Position numbers and translations under genes: made by a program
Shown: piece by piece, positions 6,457 to 15,007 of the stretch
How the letters are laid out: the number at the start of each line of letters is the position of its first letter
Position numbering within the stretch: position 1 is the first letter of the stretch
Assembly (NCBI GenBank): GCA_036400075.1
Contig: DASWLV010000002.1
Span: 127,910 to 191,909 of the forward strand
DNA: 64,000 nucleotides
Reading direction: 5' to 3'
Source of the DNA: JALZCH01 sp036400075
GTDB lineage: Bacteria; Acidobacteriota; Blastocatellia; Pyrinomonadales; Pyrinomonadaceae
The notes under the pieces: model-generated
Told to the model about the DNA's origin: nothing
What the model saw: the letters and a program-made list of their open reading frames with translations, nothing else
The model's database searches: none

Positions 6457-8907
6457 TTACTGCTCGCCGCCGGACGTTGCCGCATTCGGTGTTTCGTTTT
6501 CGACTTCGTTTCCAGCATCGCTTACACCTTCGCTTGCAGTTTCATTGCGAGCTTCGCTGTCGGCGTCGTTTACTACAACTTCATTTCCGGCTTCGCTTTG
6601 GACTTCACTTCCGGTGTCATTAGCAGCTTCGTTTCCAGTTTCGTCTGCGGTTGATTCGGCAACATTCGGTTCACCGGCGTTTGACTCGACAACCGATTCG
6701 CCGGTGTTTGTCTCAGCTACATCCGATTCAGCCTCGTTTGATTCCGCAACGGCTGGTTCGGCAGCGTTTATTTCAGCAGCGTTTGTCTCGGCAGCGACCG
6801 GCTCGGCAACCTTTGGCTCGGCAGCAGCGGGAGTAGATGACCCGCCGCCGAACATATTCCGCAAATTGGCAAGCTCGCCTAAGCTCGCCATGCCGCTTTT
6901 AGCTTCCGTCGAGTAAGATTTCGTGTCAATTATCGGCTCGTCTTCTTTGCCGACGGCGCGCGCCGAAAGCCCGATTTTCTGTGCGTCCGGCTCGATGCGA
7001 AGGATTTTGAATTCCATTTCCTGACCGATTTCAAAAACCTTTTCCGGTTTTTCAATTCGCTCGTCGGAAAGCTCCGAGATATGACACAGACCTTCAAGCT
7101 CTTCCGCCAATTCGACGAAAACGCCGAAATTGGCAAAGCGCGAGATTTTGCCCTTAACAACGTCGCCGGGTTTATGCTCGGAGACAAATTTATCCCACGT
7201 CGAAGGCTGCAAATCTTTCATCGAAAGCGACATCCGGCGTCCAGCCACGTCAATGTGCGTGATGACGGCTTCGACTTCCTGATTTTTCTTCAAAGCCTCG
7301 CTCGGATGCTTGATTTTCTTGTGCGAAATGTCCGTGACGTGAACCAGCCCGTCAACGCCTTCCTCCAATTCGACAAACGCGCCGAATTCGGTCAGATTGC
7401 GAACGCGACCTTTAATTTGCTGCCCGACGCGGAAACGCTCGTAAATCGTTTCCCACGGATTCGCCATCACCTGTTTCATTCCCAATGAAACGCGGCGGTC
7501 TTTCGGATCGAGGCGGAGAACCTGCACTTCTACTTCGTCGTCAACTTTGACAATGTTTTTCGGATGTTTCGCGCGTTTCGACCAGCTCATTTCCGAAACG
7601 TGAACGAGACCTTCGACGCCCGGTTCAAGCTCAATAAAAGCGCCGTAATCGGTTACGCTCGAAACTCTGCCGCGCAGCTTTGCGTTAATCGGATAGCGTT
7701 CTTCGATGCTCGTCCAGGGATCGGGCTGAAGCTGTTTTAATCCGAGAGAAACGCGCTCTTTTTCGCGGTCGAATTTCAAAACTTTGACCTGCACTTCGTC
7801 GCCCGGTTTGAACATATCCGAAGGTCGGTCGAGTTTTCCCCAAGTCATATCGGTGACGTGGAGCAGTCCGTCAATTCCGCCCAAATCAACAAAAGCGCCG
7901 TATTCGGTCAGGCTTTTAACCGTGCCTTCAATGATGTAGCCTTCGCCCAATTGCTCGAAGGTTTGCGCTTTTTGCGCTTCATTCACTTCGTCAATCAAAG
8001 CCTTGCGCGACAGCACGACATTGGCTCGCTTGCGATTAAATTTAATTACGCGCGCTTCGACTTCCTGATTTTTATAAACGTCGAGATTGCGCGGCGGGCG
8101 CGAGTCAACCAGCGAGCCGGGCAAGAAGGCTTCAATGCCTTTGATGTCAACGTTCAAACCGCCTTTGACGCGCTCGGTGACAAAGCCTTTAACGGGCGTG
8201 CCGTCATTGTAAGCCTTTTCGAGATCGTCCCAGGTGCGGCGTTTGACGGCTTCAAAGCGCGATAATTCAGCCGTGCCGTCGCCCGAATCCATTCGCCGGA
8301 TAACGACTTCAAGGGTATCGCCCCGTTTAACGGTTACTTCGCCGTTTTCCGTCAGCTCTTCCGATTTGACGACGCCTTCGGATTTGTAGCCGAAATCAAT
8401 CACCACGCCGCGGTCTGAGACGCTGATGACTTTGCCTTCGACTAAATCGCCTTCGCGATAGCGCGCCTGCTCCTGCTCAAACTGTTCCAGCATCGCGCCG
8501 AAATCCATTTCGCCGCCGGAATGTTCGTCCGCGCCTGTCGTCGCTGCGCTCGTTTCGGCTGCCGTTGTTTCGGTCGCTGCCGTTGCTTGAGCCGTCTGCT
8601 GTTCGTTCGCGGCAACTGTCGGCTGTTCAGCCATCGCGGGTGCCGAATCGGCTGTTTCCGGTGCTGCGGGCGCTGCATCGGTTGTTGCCGTTTCCTGCGA
8701 TGCGGGCGCAGCAGGAGCTTCATTTGTCGGCGCATCCTGACCCGCTGTTTCAGCCGCTTCATTTGTCGCCGTGCTGGTTGTGTCTTCGGTTGAAGCAGCC
8801 GGGGTTTCGGCTGCCGTGTTGTTATCGTTCGTTTGTTCCGCGGCAGGAGCTTCCGCTTGTTCGGTCGCCGTTGCTTCTGCCGTTTGTTTTGTTTCTTCGC
8901 TCTGCAT
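6457..8907 (-). CDS. rpsA: 30S ribosomal protein S1 with long disordered N- and C-terminal extensions
   Basis: An 816-residue protein. Six S1 (OB-fold) domains occupy about residues 151-670, beginning at REGDLVEGKV; repeats 3-6 carry the strong signature G.V..[LV]T[ED][YF]GAF[VI].L..G..GL[LV]H[VI][ST][ED][MI]. S1 unfolds mRNA and helps start translation on the 30S subunit. Residues 1-150 are Ala/Glu/Thr-rich without hydrophobic segments, and about 690-816 are an acidic tail with repeated A-E-x-x-x-A-E units; E. coli S1 (557 residues) lacks both. No clear Shine-Dalgarno precedes the ATG, as is common for autoregulated S1 genes. The HU/IHF gene lies downstream. Confidence 0.92.
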   Translation of the reverse strand: MQSEETKQTAEATATEQAEAPAAEQTNDNNTAAETPAASTEDTTSTATNEAAETAGQDAPTNEAPAAPASQETATTDAAPAAPETADSAPAMAEQPTVAANEQQTAQATAATETTAAETSAATTGADEHSGGEMDFGAMLEQFEQEQARYREGDLVEGKVISVSDRGVVIDFGYKSEGVVKSEELTENGEVTVKRGDTLEVVIRRMDSGDGTAELSRFEAVKRRTWDDLEKAYNDGTPVKGFVTERVKGGLNVDIKGIEAFLPGSLVDSRPPRNLDVYKNQEVEARVIKFNRKRANVVLSRKALIDEVNEAQKAQTFEQLGEGYIIEGTVKSLTEYGAFVDLGGIDGLLHVTDMTWGKLDRPSDMFKPGDEVQVKVLKFDREKERVSLGLKQLQPDPWTSIEERYPINAKLRGRVSSVTDYGAFIELEPGVEGLVHVSEMSWSKRAKHPKNIVKVDDEVEVQVLRLDPKDRRVSLGMKQVMANPWETIYERFRVGQQIKGRVRNLTEFGAFVELEEGVDGLVHVTDISHKKIKHPSEALKKNQEVEAVITHIDVAGRRMSLSMKDLQPSTWDKFVSEHKPGDVVKGKISRFANFGVFVELAEELEGLCHISELSDERIEKPEKVFEIGQEMEFKILRIEPDAQKIGLSARAVGKEDEPIIDTKSYSTEAKSGMASLGELANLRNMFGGGSSTPAAAEPKVAEPVAAETNAAEINAAEPAVAESNEAESDVAETNTGESVVESNAGEPNVAESTADETGNEAANDTGSEVQSEAGNEVVVNDADSEARNETASEGVSDAGNEVENETPNAATSGGEQ

Positions 8908-9299
8908 TCAAATTCGCGTCAAGTTGTTTCTCGACGTTCTCGCCTCTTTATAAAATTCCGTTTTCACGATTCTATCAAGTCTCGCCTCGATTAACCAATA
9001 CCCGGCTCGCCGCGTTCAACATAAATAGCTGCGCGGATTTAAAATTGGCAAAATAAATGGAAAGCTCTTCACCGCGCGGTTTCGTTGCCGGTTGAGACGG
9101 TTCGTGCGCCAATCAAACTCGGTCTGAGTCAGGTATTAGGTTTCAAACAAACTCCGTTTGCGTGCTTTATTCACGCCAGGCAAGGTCGGTTGTGACCAGA
9201 TAGAACTTCAAAAGTACACGCCAAGTCTAACGATGTCAAGGCAATGCCGCGTTTCCTTGACCGCCCGGCGATTTTCTCGTCATACTCAAATTTTTCATT
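8908..9299. other. Divergent intergenic region between rpsA and phzF
   Basis: This 392-base region must hold the promoters of both divergent genes. On the minus strand TTGATA and TATAAA occur about 50-80 bases before the S1 ATG, but their spacing (about 20 bases) is poor. Short open stretches around 9050-9190 read like decayed coding sequence but match nothing I recognise. Confidence 0.3.
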
Positions 9300-10235
9300 A
9301 TGCGAACTTTCAGCTTCTATCAACTCGACGTTTTTACCGACCAAAGGTTTGCGGGCAATCCGCTCGCCGTTTTTCCTGACGCCGCAGGCATTTCCGATAT
9401 GGAAATGCAGCAAATTACGCGCGAAATGAATTTATCCGAGACGGTTTTCGTGCTGCCATCAAACGAGCCGGAGGCTTTGCGCCGACTGCGGATTTTCACG
9501 CCAACCAAAGAATTGCCGCTCGCGGGACATCCGGTTGTCGGAACCTGGAATCTGCTCGCCCGTCTCGGTTTTATAGAAAACGTTCCATCGGACGGTACAG
9601 TGGAAATCAAACATGAGCTTGGCGTCGGTGTCCTGCCGGTAGAAATCGAGTTTGAAAACGGCGAGCCGCGAAAAGTCACGATGACGCAGGACAAATTTTC
9701 GCCCGGCGAAATTGTCGTAGATGAAAACGTTAGAAAAACAATCGCCGAAGCGTTTAATCTTGCGCTCGAAGATTTTCAGCCGCACGCTCCGATTCAAGTC
9801 TGCGGAACGGGCGTTAATTTCACGGTCGTTCCGGTGCGCTCGCTCGCAGCATTAAAAAGCTCGCGCCCCAATGCCTCGAAATTAGAAGAATTACCGAAGA
9901 TTTTGCCGGGCGAATTTTCCTTGTTTGCGTGGGAAACTCTGGAAGAAACGTCTTTGATTCACACCAGAATGTACGCGCCCGAATTCGGCATCACCGAAGA
10001 CCCGGCGACCGGCGCAGCCGCAGGAGCGCTTGGCGGCTACATCGTGCATCACGGCTTGTTTGCGGAAGAATTGAAAAAGAACGATAACGTTTTGAGTTTT
10101 ACGATTGAACAAGGCGATTTTATCGAACGACCGAGCCGCATTCACGTTGAAATAACGGGCGAAAAAGGAAACGTCGAACGAGTCCGCGTCGGCGGCTCGT
10201 CGGTTATCGTCGCCAAAGGCGAAATCTATCTTTAG
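9300..10235 (+). CDS. PhzF-family isomerase/epimerase
   Basis: A 311-residue protein with the diaminopimelate-epimerase-like twin fold of PhzF. Diagnostic segments are FYQLDVFTDQRFAGNPLAV, MNLSETVFVL with the catalytic Glu47, RIFTPTKELPLAGHPVVGT, and the C-terminal half TEDPATGAAAGALGGYI. PhzF isomerises trans-2,3-dihydro-3-hydroxyanthranilate in phenazine synthesis, but no other phz genes are present, so a general isomerase role is more likely. Two codons separate the stop from a tandem-word repeat and ypdA. Confidence 0.92.
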   Translation: MRTFSFYQLDVFTDQRFAGNPLAVFPDAAGISDMEMQQITREMNLSETVFVLPSNEPEALRRLRIFTPTKELPLAGHPVVGTWNLLARLGFIENVPSDGTVEIKHELGVGVLPVEIEFENGEPRKVTMTQDKFSPGEIVVDENVRKTIAEAFNLALEDFQPHAPIQVCGTGVNFTVVPVRSLAALKSSRPNASKLEELPKILPGEFSLFAWETLEETSLIHTRMYAPEFGITEDPATGAAAGALGGYIVHHGLFAEELKKNDNVLSFTIEQGDFIERPSRIHVEITGEKGNVERVRVGGSSVIVAKGEIYL

Positions 10236-10288
10236 TGAGCAGTGAGCAGAGAAATCTGTTTTAACTGCTCACTGCTCACCGCTCACTT
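10236..10288. repeat. Tandem-word inverted repeat (GTGAGCA / TGCTCAC)
   Basis: GTGAGCAGTGAGCAGA is followed after a short loop by CTGCTCACTGCTCACCGCTCAC. The heptamer is repeated twice in one arm and three times, imperfectly, in the other. It fills the whole phzF-ypdA gap and ends just before the ypdA ATG. Confidence 0.75.
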
Positions 10289-11278
10289 ATGTACCATTTG
10301 ATTATCATCGGCGCTGGACCGGCGGGGATTTCGGCGGCTTACGAGGCGCAAAAGTTGGGTTTGGATTATCTCGTTTTGGAAAAAGGCTTGATCGGCGAAA
10401 CGATTTATCATTACCCGGTCGGACTTGCTGTTTTTTCCACAGTTAACGAGCTTGAATTAGAGCCGGACACGCTCAAACCGGCGCGCGAGAAACCGACGCG
10501 CGAGGAATTGCTGTCGTATTACGTTCGTTTTGTTTTGGGCAACAATCTTAATGTGCAAACCGAAGAAGAAGTATTATCGGTCTTGTCAGAACAGGGAGCG
10601 TCAGCGACCGGCTTCTTCAACGTCAAAACAACAAAATCTCAATATCAAGCTCGAAAAGTTTTATTCACGACGGGCGCAATGGCGCACCCGCGACATTTAA
10701 ATGTTCCGGGCGAAGATTTGCCAAAAGTGTCTCATCTTTTCCAGGAAACATATCCGTGGGTGCGAAAACACACGCTCGTCATCGGCGGCGGAAACTCGGC
10801 GGGCGAAGCCGCGCTGTTTCTCGCCGAAGAAGGCGCGATTTCGACGCTCGCCATTTTTCGCGCCGATTGGGAAAACTCAGACCCGAAACAGGGCTGCATT
10901 AAATACTGGGTCAAACAGCCGCTTGAAGAACAACTCGAACGCAATTGTCTGCAAGTCTTTTTTCTCGGTCGCGTCGTTGAAATCCACGAAAAGGAAGTTA
11001 TTTTGGAAGACGAGAACGGCGATGTGAAGATTTTGCCGAATGACGCGGTTTTTGTGTTAATCGGCGCGGACGCGGATTTGACTCTTTTGGAGAATCTCGG
11101 CGTCGAGTTTCGAGAAACGAAATACGGAATTGTTCCGGTTTACGACGAGGAAACCTTTGAAACCAATATTTCGGGGATTTACGTCGCCGGGCATTTCACC
11201 CTCGAACGCCACATCAAAGGCGCGATTGAAGTGCCGAAAAGAATTTTGCCGAAAATCGCGGCGCGGCTCGGAAAATGA
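10289..11278 (+). CDS. ypdA: YpdA-type putative bacillithiol disulfide reductase
   Basis: A 329-residue flavoprotein of the thioredoxin-reductase-like fold. FAD motif IIGAGPAGISAAYE at 6-19; a second dinucleotide motif VIGGGNSAGEAALFLAEEG near 165-183 for NADPH; a late FAD-contact segment ISGIYVAGHFT. As in YpdA, no CxxC redox pair is visible at the thioredoxin-reductase position. In Firmicutes YpdA reduces oxidised bacillithiol; whether this organism makes bacillithiol cannot be seen. Its stop overlaps the next gene's ATG by 4 bases, so the two are translationally coupled. Confidence 0.9.
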   Translation: MYHLIIIGAGPAGISAAYEAQKLGLDYLVLEKGLIGETIYHYPVGLAVFSTVNELELEPDTLKPAREKPTREELLSYYVRFVLGNNLNVQTEEEVLSVLSEQGASATGFFNVKTTKSQYQARKVLFTTGAMAHPRHLNVPGEDLPKVSHLFQETYPWVRKHTLVIGGGNSAGEAALFLAEEGAISTLAIFRADWENSDPKQGCIKYWVKQPLEEQLERNCLQVFFLGRVVEIHEKEVILEDENGDVKILPNDAVFVLIGADADLTLLENLGVEFRETKYGIVPVYDEETFETNISGIYVAGHFTLERHIKGAIEVPKRILPKIAARLGK

Positions 11279-12213
11279 ATTTTGAACCGAACGTAAATTG
11301 GCGCGAAACGATTTTTGTTCTTCTCGCGGTCGTTTGTTTGCTGCCGTTTGTTGCGCCGCCCGTTGCTTTGGCGCTCGGAATCGCGGCGGCTTTTACAATC
11401 GGCAATCCTTTTCCAGCCAAAATTGCGAAAATTACCAAGCTCCTGCTGCAAATTTCAGTCGTCGGACTCGGATTCGGAATGAATATCGAAACCGTTTGTG
11501 AAGCGGGGAAAGACGGCATTTTGTTTGCCGCCGCGACAATTTTCGGAACGCTTGCGCTCGGTTATTTGATCGGTCGGCTGCTCAGGATTGACCGAAAAAT
11601 CTCGCATCTGATTTCGTGCGGTACTGCGATTTGCGGCGGCAGCGCGATTGCGGCGGTCGCGCCGGTCATCGAAGCCGACGATAAGGAGATTTCCGTTTCG
11701 CTCGGCACGATTTTCGTTTTAAATTCTGTTGCGCTGTTTGTTTTTCCCGCCGTCGGGCATTGGTTAAATTTAAGCGAACAGCAGTTCGGAATTTGGGCTG
11801 CGATAGCAATTCAAGATACGAGCAGCGTCGTCGGCGCGGCGGCGCGTTTCGGCGACGAGGCTTTGCAGATTGCCACGACCGTTAAATTGACTCGCGCTCT
11901 CTGGATTGCGCCGCTCGCGCTCGTCACCGCAATCGTCTTTAAAAGCAAGAATGCGCGTGTCACAGTTCCGATTTTCATTTTTCTTTTTTTGGCAGCCTCA
12001 GTCGTCAAAACTTATGCGCCTCTGCCGGAAAATCTTTTCAATTCCTTTGTTGGCGTCGCTCGCCAGGGCTTGACGCTGACGCTTTTCCTGATCGGCGCGG
12101 CGCTTTCGCGCAAAACTCTCGCCGAAGTCGGCATCAAACCGTTGCTGCAAGGAGTTATTTTATGGATTGTGATTTCGCTCTGTTCGCTTTGGGCGGTGAT
12201 GACGATTCTTTAA
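11275..12213 (+). CDS. YeiH/UPF0324-family membrane protein
   Basis: A 312-residue integral membrane protein with about nine to ten hydrophobic segments. Diagnostic segments include LLQISVVGLGFGMNIE, ISCGTAICGGSAIAAVAPVI and AAIAIQDTSSVVGAA...A..IATTVKLTRALWI, typical of the YeiH family, often annotated as putative sulfate exporters. It is translationally coupled to ypdA, hinting at a sulfur or thiol connection, but this is inference. Confidence 0.9.
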   Translation: MNFEPNVNWRETIFVLLAVVCLLPFVAPPVALALGIAAAFTIGNPFPAKIAKITKLLLQISVVGLGFGMNIETVCEAGKDGILFAAATIFGTLALGYLIGRLLRIDRKISHLISCGTAICGGSAIAAVAPVIEADDKEISVSLGTIFVLNSVALFVFPAVGHWLNLSEQQFGIWAAIAIQDTSSVVGAAARFGDEALQIATTVKLTRALWIAPLALVTAIVFKSKNARVTVPIFIFLFLAASVVKTYAPLPENLFNSFVGVARQGLTLTLFLIGAALSRKTLAEVGIKPLLQGVILWIVISLCSLWAVMTIL

Positions 12214-12240
12214 CTTCGATTTGCGGCAAGCGAACTTGTT

Positions 12241-12693
12241 ATGAATAAAAAGGTACTTTTTCTTTGCACCGGAAATTATTATCGCAGCCGTTTCGCCGAA
12301 ATTTTGTTTAATCAATTAGCCGCCGAACGCCGACTCGATTGGCGTGCCGATTCGCGCGGTCTGGCAATCGAGTTTAACAAAGCCAATGCCGGAGCGATTT
12401 CGCATTTTGCGGTCGAAAAATTAAACGCCCTCGGCATTGACGTTTCCGAGCCGCGTTTTCCGCAAAGGGTAAGCGTTGATGACTTGGAAGCGGCGGATTT
12501 GACGATTGCGATGTACGACGCCGAGCATCGTCCGATGGTTTTGGAAAGAATTCCCGATTGGGTTGATCGCATTGAATTTTGGAAAGTCCCGGATATTGAT
12601 TTTGTTCCGCCTTCGATTGCTCTCTCGGAAATCGAACAACAAGTCAAATCACTCGTCGCTCGTTTATCCGCCGCGTCTGCCGTTTCAACTTAA
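12241..12693 (+). CDS. Low-molecular-weight protein-tyrosine-phosphatase-family protein
   Basis: A 150-residue protein. The P-loop CX5R is LCTGNYYRSR with Cys9 and Arg15, directly after the first beta strand as in LMW-PTP and arsenate reductases. The general-acid Asp-Pro of canonical LMW-PTPs is not intact: the expected place reads VPDIDFVPPS, so catalysis may differ. Substrate could be phosphotyrosine proteins or another phosphoester. It sits 27 bases after the YeiH gene and 6 bases before the YkgJ gene, probably one operon. Confidence 0.82.
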   Translation: MNKKVLFLCTGNYYRSRFAEILFNQLAAERRLDWRADSRGLAIEFNKANAGAISHFAVEKLNALGIDVSEPRFPQRVSVDDLEAADLTIAMYDAEHRPMVLERIPDWVDRIEFWKVPDIDFVPPSIALSEIEQQVKSLVARLSAASAVST

Positions 12694-12699
12694 ATTTCA

Positions 12700-13290
12700 A
12701 TGGAGGAAACAACGCTGGAAAAATTTTATCGAGACGTTGAGCGGCAAACCACGCAGCTTGAAATTGTTCACGAAGCGCGTTTGAACTGTCGGCGCGGCTG
12801 TTCGGCGTGCTGCGTTGACGACATCACGGTTTTTGAGGTCGAGGCGGAAAACATTCGCCGAAAATATCCTGATTTGCTCGAAAACGATTTACCGCACGAA
12901 GCCGGAAAATGCGCTTTTTTAAATGAAGAAGGAGCGTGTCGAATCTACGATGCGCGACCGTACGTTTGCCGCACGCAAGGCTTGCCGCTGCGCTGGCTCG
13001 AAGAAATAGAAGATGAAATTTACGAATTGCGCGACATTTGCCCGCTCAACGATGCGGGCGAAGCGGTTGAAGAATTAAACGAAGACGATTGCTGGACAAT
13101 CGGCGAAGCGGAAGCGGAGCTTTCGGAAATGCAGTTTAAAAAAGACGGCGGCGAAATGCGGCGCGTCCGATTGCGCGATTTGTTTATAAAAAATAAGCGA
13201 AAATCACAGTTGAAGTTATTTGAACGGCGGAGTTCACCGAGCGCGAAACCGACAACACACAAGCTAAGGATTAAGAAGCAGCGTTTTTAA
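12700..13290 (+). CDS. YkgJ-family cysteine-cluster protein with a foreign C-terminus
   Basis: A 196-residue protein. Cysteines C30, C34, C37 and C38 (LNCRRGCSACC) plus GKCAFL..EGACRIYDARPYVCRTQG form the CxxxCxxCC...C...C...C pattern of the YkgJ/UPF0153 family, thought to bind zinc or an Fe-S cluster; function unknown. The part up to about residue 165 (EMRRVRLRDLF) looks native. A nearly identical 48-bp copy of this end occurs at 14875-14922 and there stops after LFVKR. The last ~29 basic residues here are encoded by junction DNA and by the attC-like repeat, so the C-terminus was apparently altered by insertion of the downstream cassette. Confidence 0.82.
   Translation: MEETTLEKFYRDVERQTTQLEIVHEARLNCRRGCSACCVDDITVFEVEAENIRRKYPDLLENDLPHEAGKCAFLNEEGACRIYDARPYVCRTQGLPLRWLEEIEDEIYELRDICPLNDAGEAVEELNEDDCWTIGEAEAELSEMQFKKDGGEMRRVRLRDLFIKNKRKSQLKLFERRSSPSAKPTTHKLRIKKQRF
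13151..13197 (+). repeat. Copy 1 of a 3'-end duplication of the ykgJ gene
   Basis: Forty-seven bases inside the YkgJ gene match 14875-14922 with five differences (one an indel). Both copies read EMRRVRLRDLF in frame. Together they bracket the serine-hydrolase cassette. Confidence 0.85.
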
Positions 13291-13345
13291 GAAAGTCGCT
13301 GTTTCGCGCTTCAGTGCAATGACTTGTTCGGCAGCGCCGCGCAAT
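13219..13345 (-). repeat. attC-like recombination site 1
   Basis: On the minus strand the site starts after the serine-hydrolase stop with GAACAAGTCATTGCACTGAA, contains the shared inner block GAAACAGCGACTTTCTTAAA, and ends GTTTCGCGCTCGG...CCGTTCAAA. It shares inner words and end words with the sites at 14807, 17521 and 18275. Ends resemble degenerate integron core sites (GTTRRRY). It lies 3' of the cassette gene, as expected for attC. Confidence 0.6.
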
Positions 13346-13348
13346 AAA

Positions 13349-14755
13349 CTATCTTGCAGCAGCAAGCGAGAGTTTTGATTTAACAAATGCCCCAACAAAA
13401 CTGGCGAGCGTGAAACTGGTCGCTCCGCATATCAGTCCGTATCCAATATCCGGTTGATACGATAAAAGGACACCAAGCGGAGCGTCCGCCCAAAGCGGAA
13501 CGGCTATTAGCAAAAAGAGGGTGAAAGCAATGCCACAGATTAGCGGGACAATCACTTTTGCCGTCATCAGCATTAATAACGGGTATCCGAGATTGCGCCA
13601 CTTCCATAGCTGGCGGATGAGTTGAGCCAGTCCGAATAAAAGAGTGAATAACAAGAGAAATCGCTGGAGAAGCTCGTAGGGAATATAAAATTTCGTCGGC
13701 TGACTATGAAGCCGCCTGATGATCCCATCCATTAAATCGTGATGCTGCGTGAAACTATTTACGTTGGTAAGGATAATGATGCAGTATCCTTTTTCCGGTA
13801 AGATAGTCATGTTAGAGCTAAAGCCTTCGTTAAGCCCCGTGTGACCGATTGCTTCCAACCCGTTCAAACGCCCCGCCACCCATCCCATCCCATACCGAGA
13901 GCCGATGTCAGAACGTGCTGTGTGCATCAACGCGATATTAGTTGGCGTGATGATAGAACGATTGTTGTAAACACCATCCTGCAAGTGAGCGATGAGATAA
14001 TGGCACATATCTTCGGCGCTCGAAGCGATATGACCGGCAGCCGCGCTCTGATAGGGCAACGTGGACACCGAAACCGGCAGACCGAAAAAATACTGATGAC
14101 CTTCTATTAAGCCGTTCCTCACAGCATCATTGTAGGTTAGGTAAGTAGAACGCATCTCCAAAGGGACGAGTACGTGTTCTTGCATATAGACGGCATAGGT
14201 CTGCCCGGTGACGGCTTCGATGAGCATCCCTAAAATTTTATAATTGAGATTGCAATACTCATAGACCTGCCCGACCGGATGCGCCAACTCTGTTTGGCTC
14301 AACGAATCAGCATCAGGCGCGAAGAACCCGGCAGATGTTGGAAGACCGCTCGTTTGATTTAGCAAATGACGAACAGTTATAGTCCGTGACGCCTCAACAT
14401 CTCTCAGTCGAAACCATGATAGATATTGATAGACCGGGGTATCTAAGTTCAATTTTTCAGCTTCGGCGAGTTGCATCACGGCGAGCGCGGTGAACGATTT
14501 GCTCAAAGAGCCGATGAGGAATGGGGTTCGCGGGCTGATTTGCTGACCTGCCGTTGTTCCGAAACCTCTTAGATACACAATTTTGTCACGCCGGACAATG
14601 CCGACAGCAAGGTTGGGAATCCGGGAAAGCCTCATTTGAGACGCAATAAATGTCGTGAGTTCCGCTTCGTCAAAATCTATCTCTTGGGCATGGCAAAAGG
14701 TGTATGCCCCTGTCAAAATAGCGATAAGGATAAGCTGCTTGAAACTGTAAGACAT
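13349..14755 (-). CDS. Serine hydrolase (class C beta-lactamase/PBP4*-like) with C-terminal membrane helices; cassette gene
   Basis: A 468-residue protein. Signal peptide at 1-24 (cut probably after CHA or AQ). The beta-lactamase-family motifs are present: SLSK (Ser83, Lys86), YCN in YEYCNLNYKILG, and HTG in IGHTGLNEGF. About 365-455 carry three hydrophobic helices, as in many membrane-linked serine hydrolases. It may act on D-amino-acid peptides or esters; resistance cannot be concluded. Codon use and composition look somewhat different from the flanking genes. It is flanked on both sides by attC-like repeats and by the ykgJ duplication. ATG 14755 gives a clean signal peptide; an upstream TTG does not. 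Confidence 0.88.
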   Translation of the reverse strand: MSYSFKQLILIAILTGAYTFCHAQEIDFDEAELTTFIASQMRLSRIPNLAVGIVRRDKIVYLRGFGTTAGQQISPRTPFLIGSLSKSFTALAVMQLAEAEKLNLDTPVYQYLSWFRLRDVEASRTITVRHLLNQTSGLPTSAGFFAPDADSLSQTELAHPVGQVYEYCNLNYKILGMLIEAVTGQTYAVYMQEHVLVPLEMRSTYLTYNDAVRNGLIEGHQYFFGLPVSVSTLPYQSAAAGHIASSAEDMCHYLIAHLQDGVYNNRSIITPTNIALMHTARSDIGSRYGMGWVAGRLNGLEAIGHTGLNEGFSSNMTILPEKGYCIIILTNVNSFTQHHDLMDGIIRRLHSQPTKFYIPYELLQRFLLLFTLLFGLAQLIRQLWKWRNLGYPLLMLMTAKVIVPLICGIAFTLFLLIAVPLWADAPLGVLLSYQPDIGYGLICGATSFTLASFVGAFVKSKLSLAAAR

Positions 14756-14806
14756 AACATGCAACTACATCTAATTCCCAGATGTTATCCGCATAATACA
14801 ATAGCT

Positions 14807-14874
14807 GCCGAACGGTTGAGATGACGTGGGGCGAAACGGGCAAAACGCAACTATACAGCAAGTGAAGTTTAAAA
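14807..14874 (-). repeat. attC-like site, half only
   Basis: The segment GCCGAACGGTTGAGATGACGTGGGGCGAAACGG (given here as key words GAACGGTT, GACGTGGGGC, AAACGG at 14807-14843) matches the start of the site at 18275. The matching second half is missing, and the sequence runs into the ykgJ 3'-end copy. Probably a decayed or recombined site bounding the serine-hydrolase cassette. Confidence 0.5.
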
Positions 14875-14922
14875 GCGAAATGCGGCGCGTCCGACTACGG
14901 GATTTGTTTGTAAAAAGATAAG
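14875..14922 (+). pseudogene. Copy 2: 3'-end fragment of a ykgJ gene
   Basis: This fragment reads EMRRVRLRDLFVKR followed by TAA, a natural stop. It is about 90% identical to 13151-13197 and has no upstream gene body. It is probably the original or a diverged end of the YkgJ gene, separated by the inserted cassette. Confidence 0.75.
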
Positions 14923-15007
14923 GAATAGGATTTGCAGACACTCATTCAAACACACACAAGCGTATTGATTCGCTTCGGACATTTTTGATTTTTTTGGAGG
15001 TAAAGAG

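Noticed and set aside
9300..10235. Phenazine biosynthesis locus
   Set aside because: Only a PhzF-family protein is present; neighbours are not phz genes.
13349..14755. Beta-lactam resistance gene
   Set aside because: Motifs fit broad serine hydrolases with membrane helices; nothing shows beta-lactamase activity.
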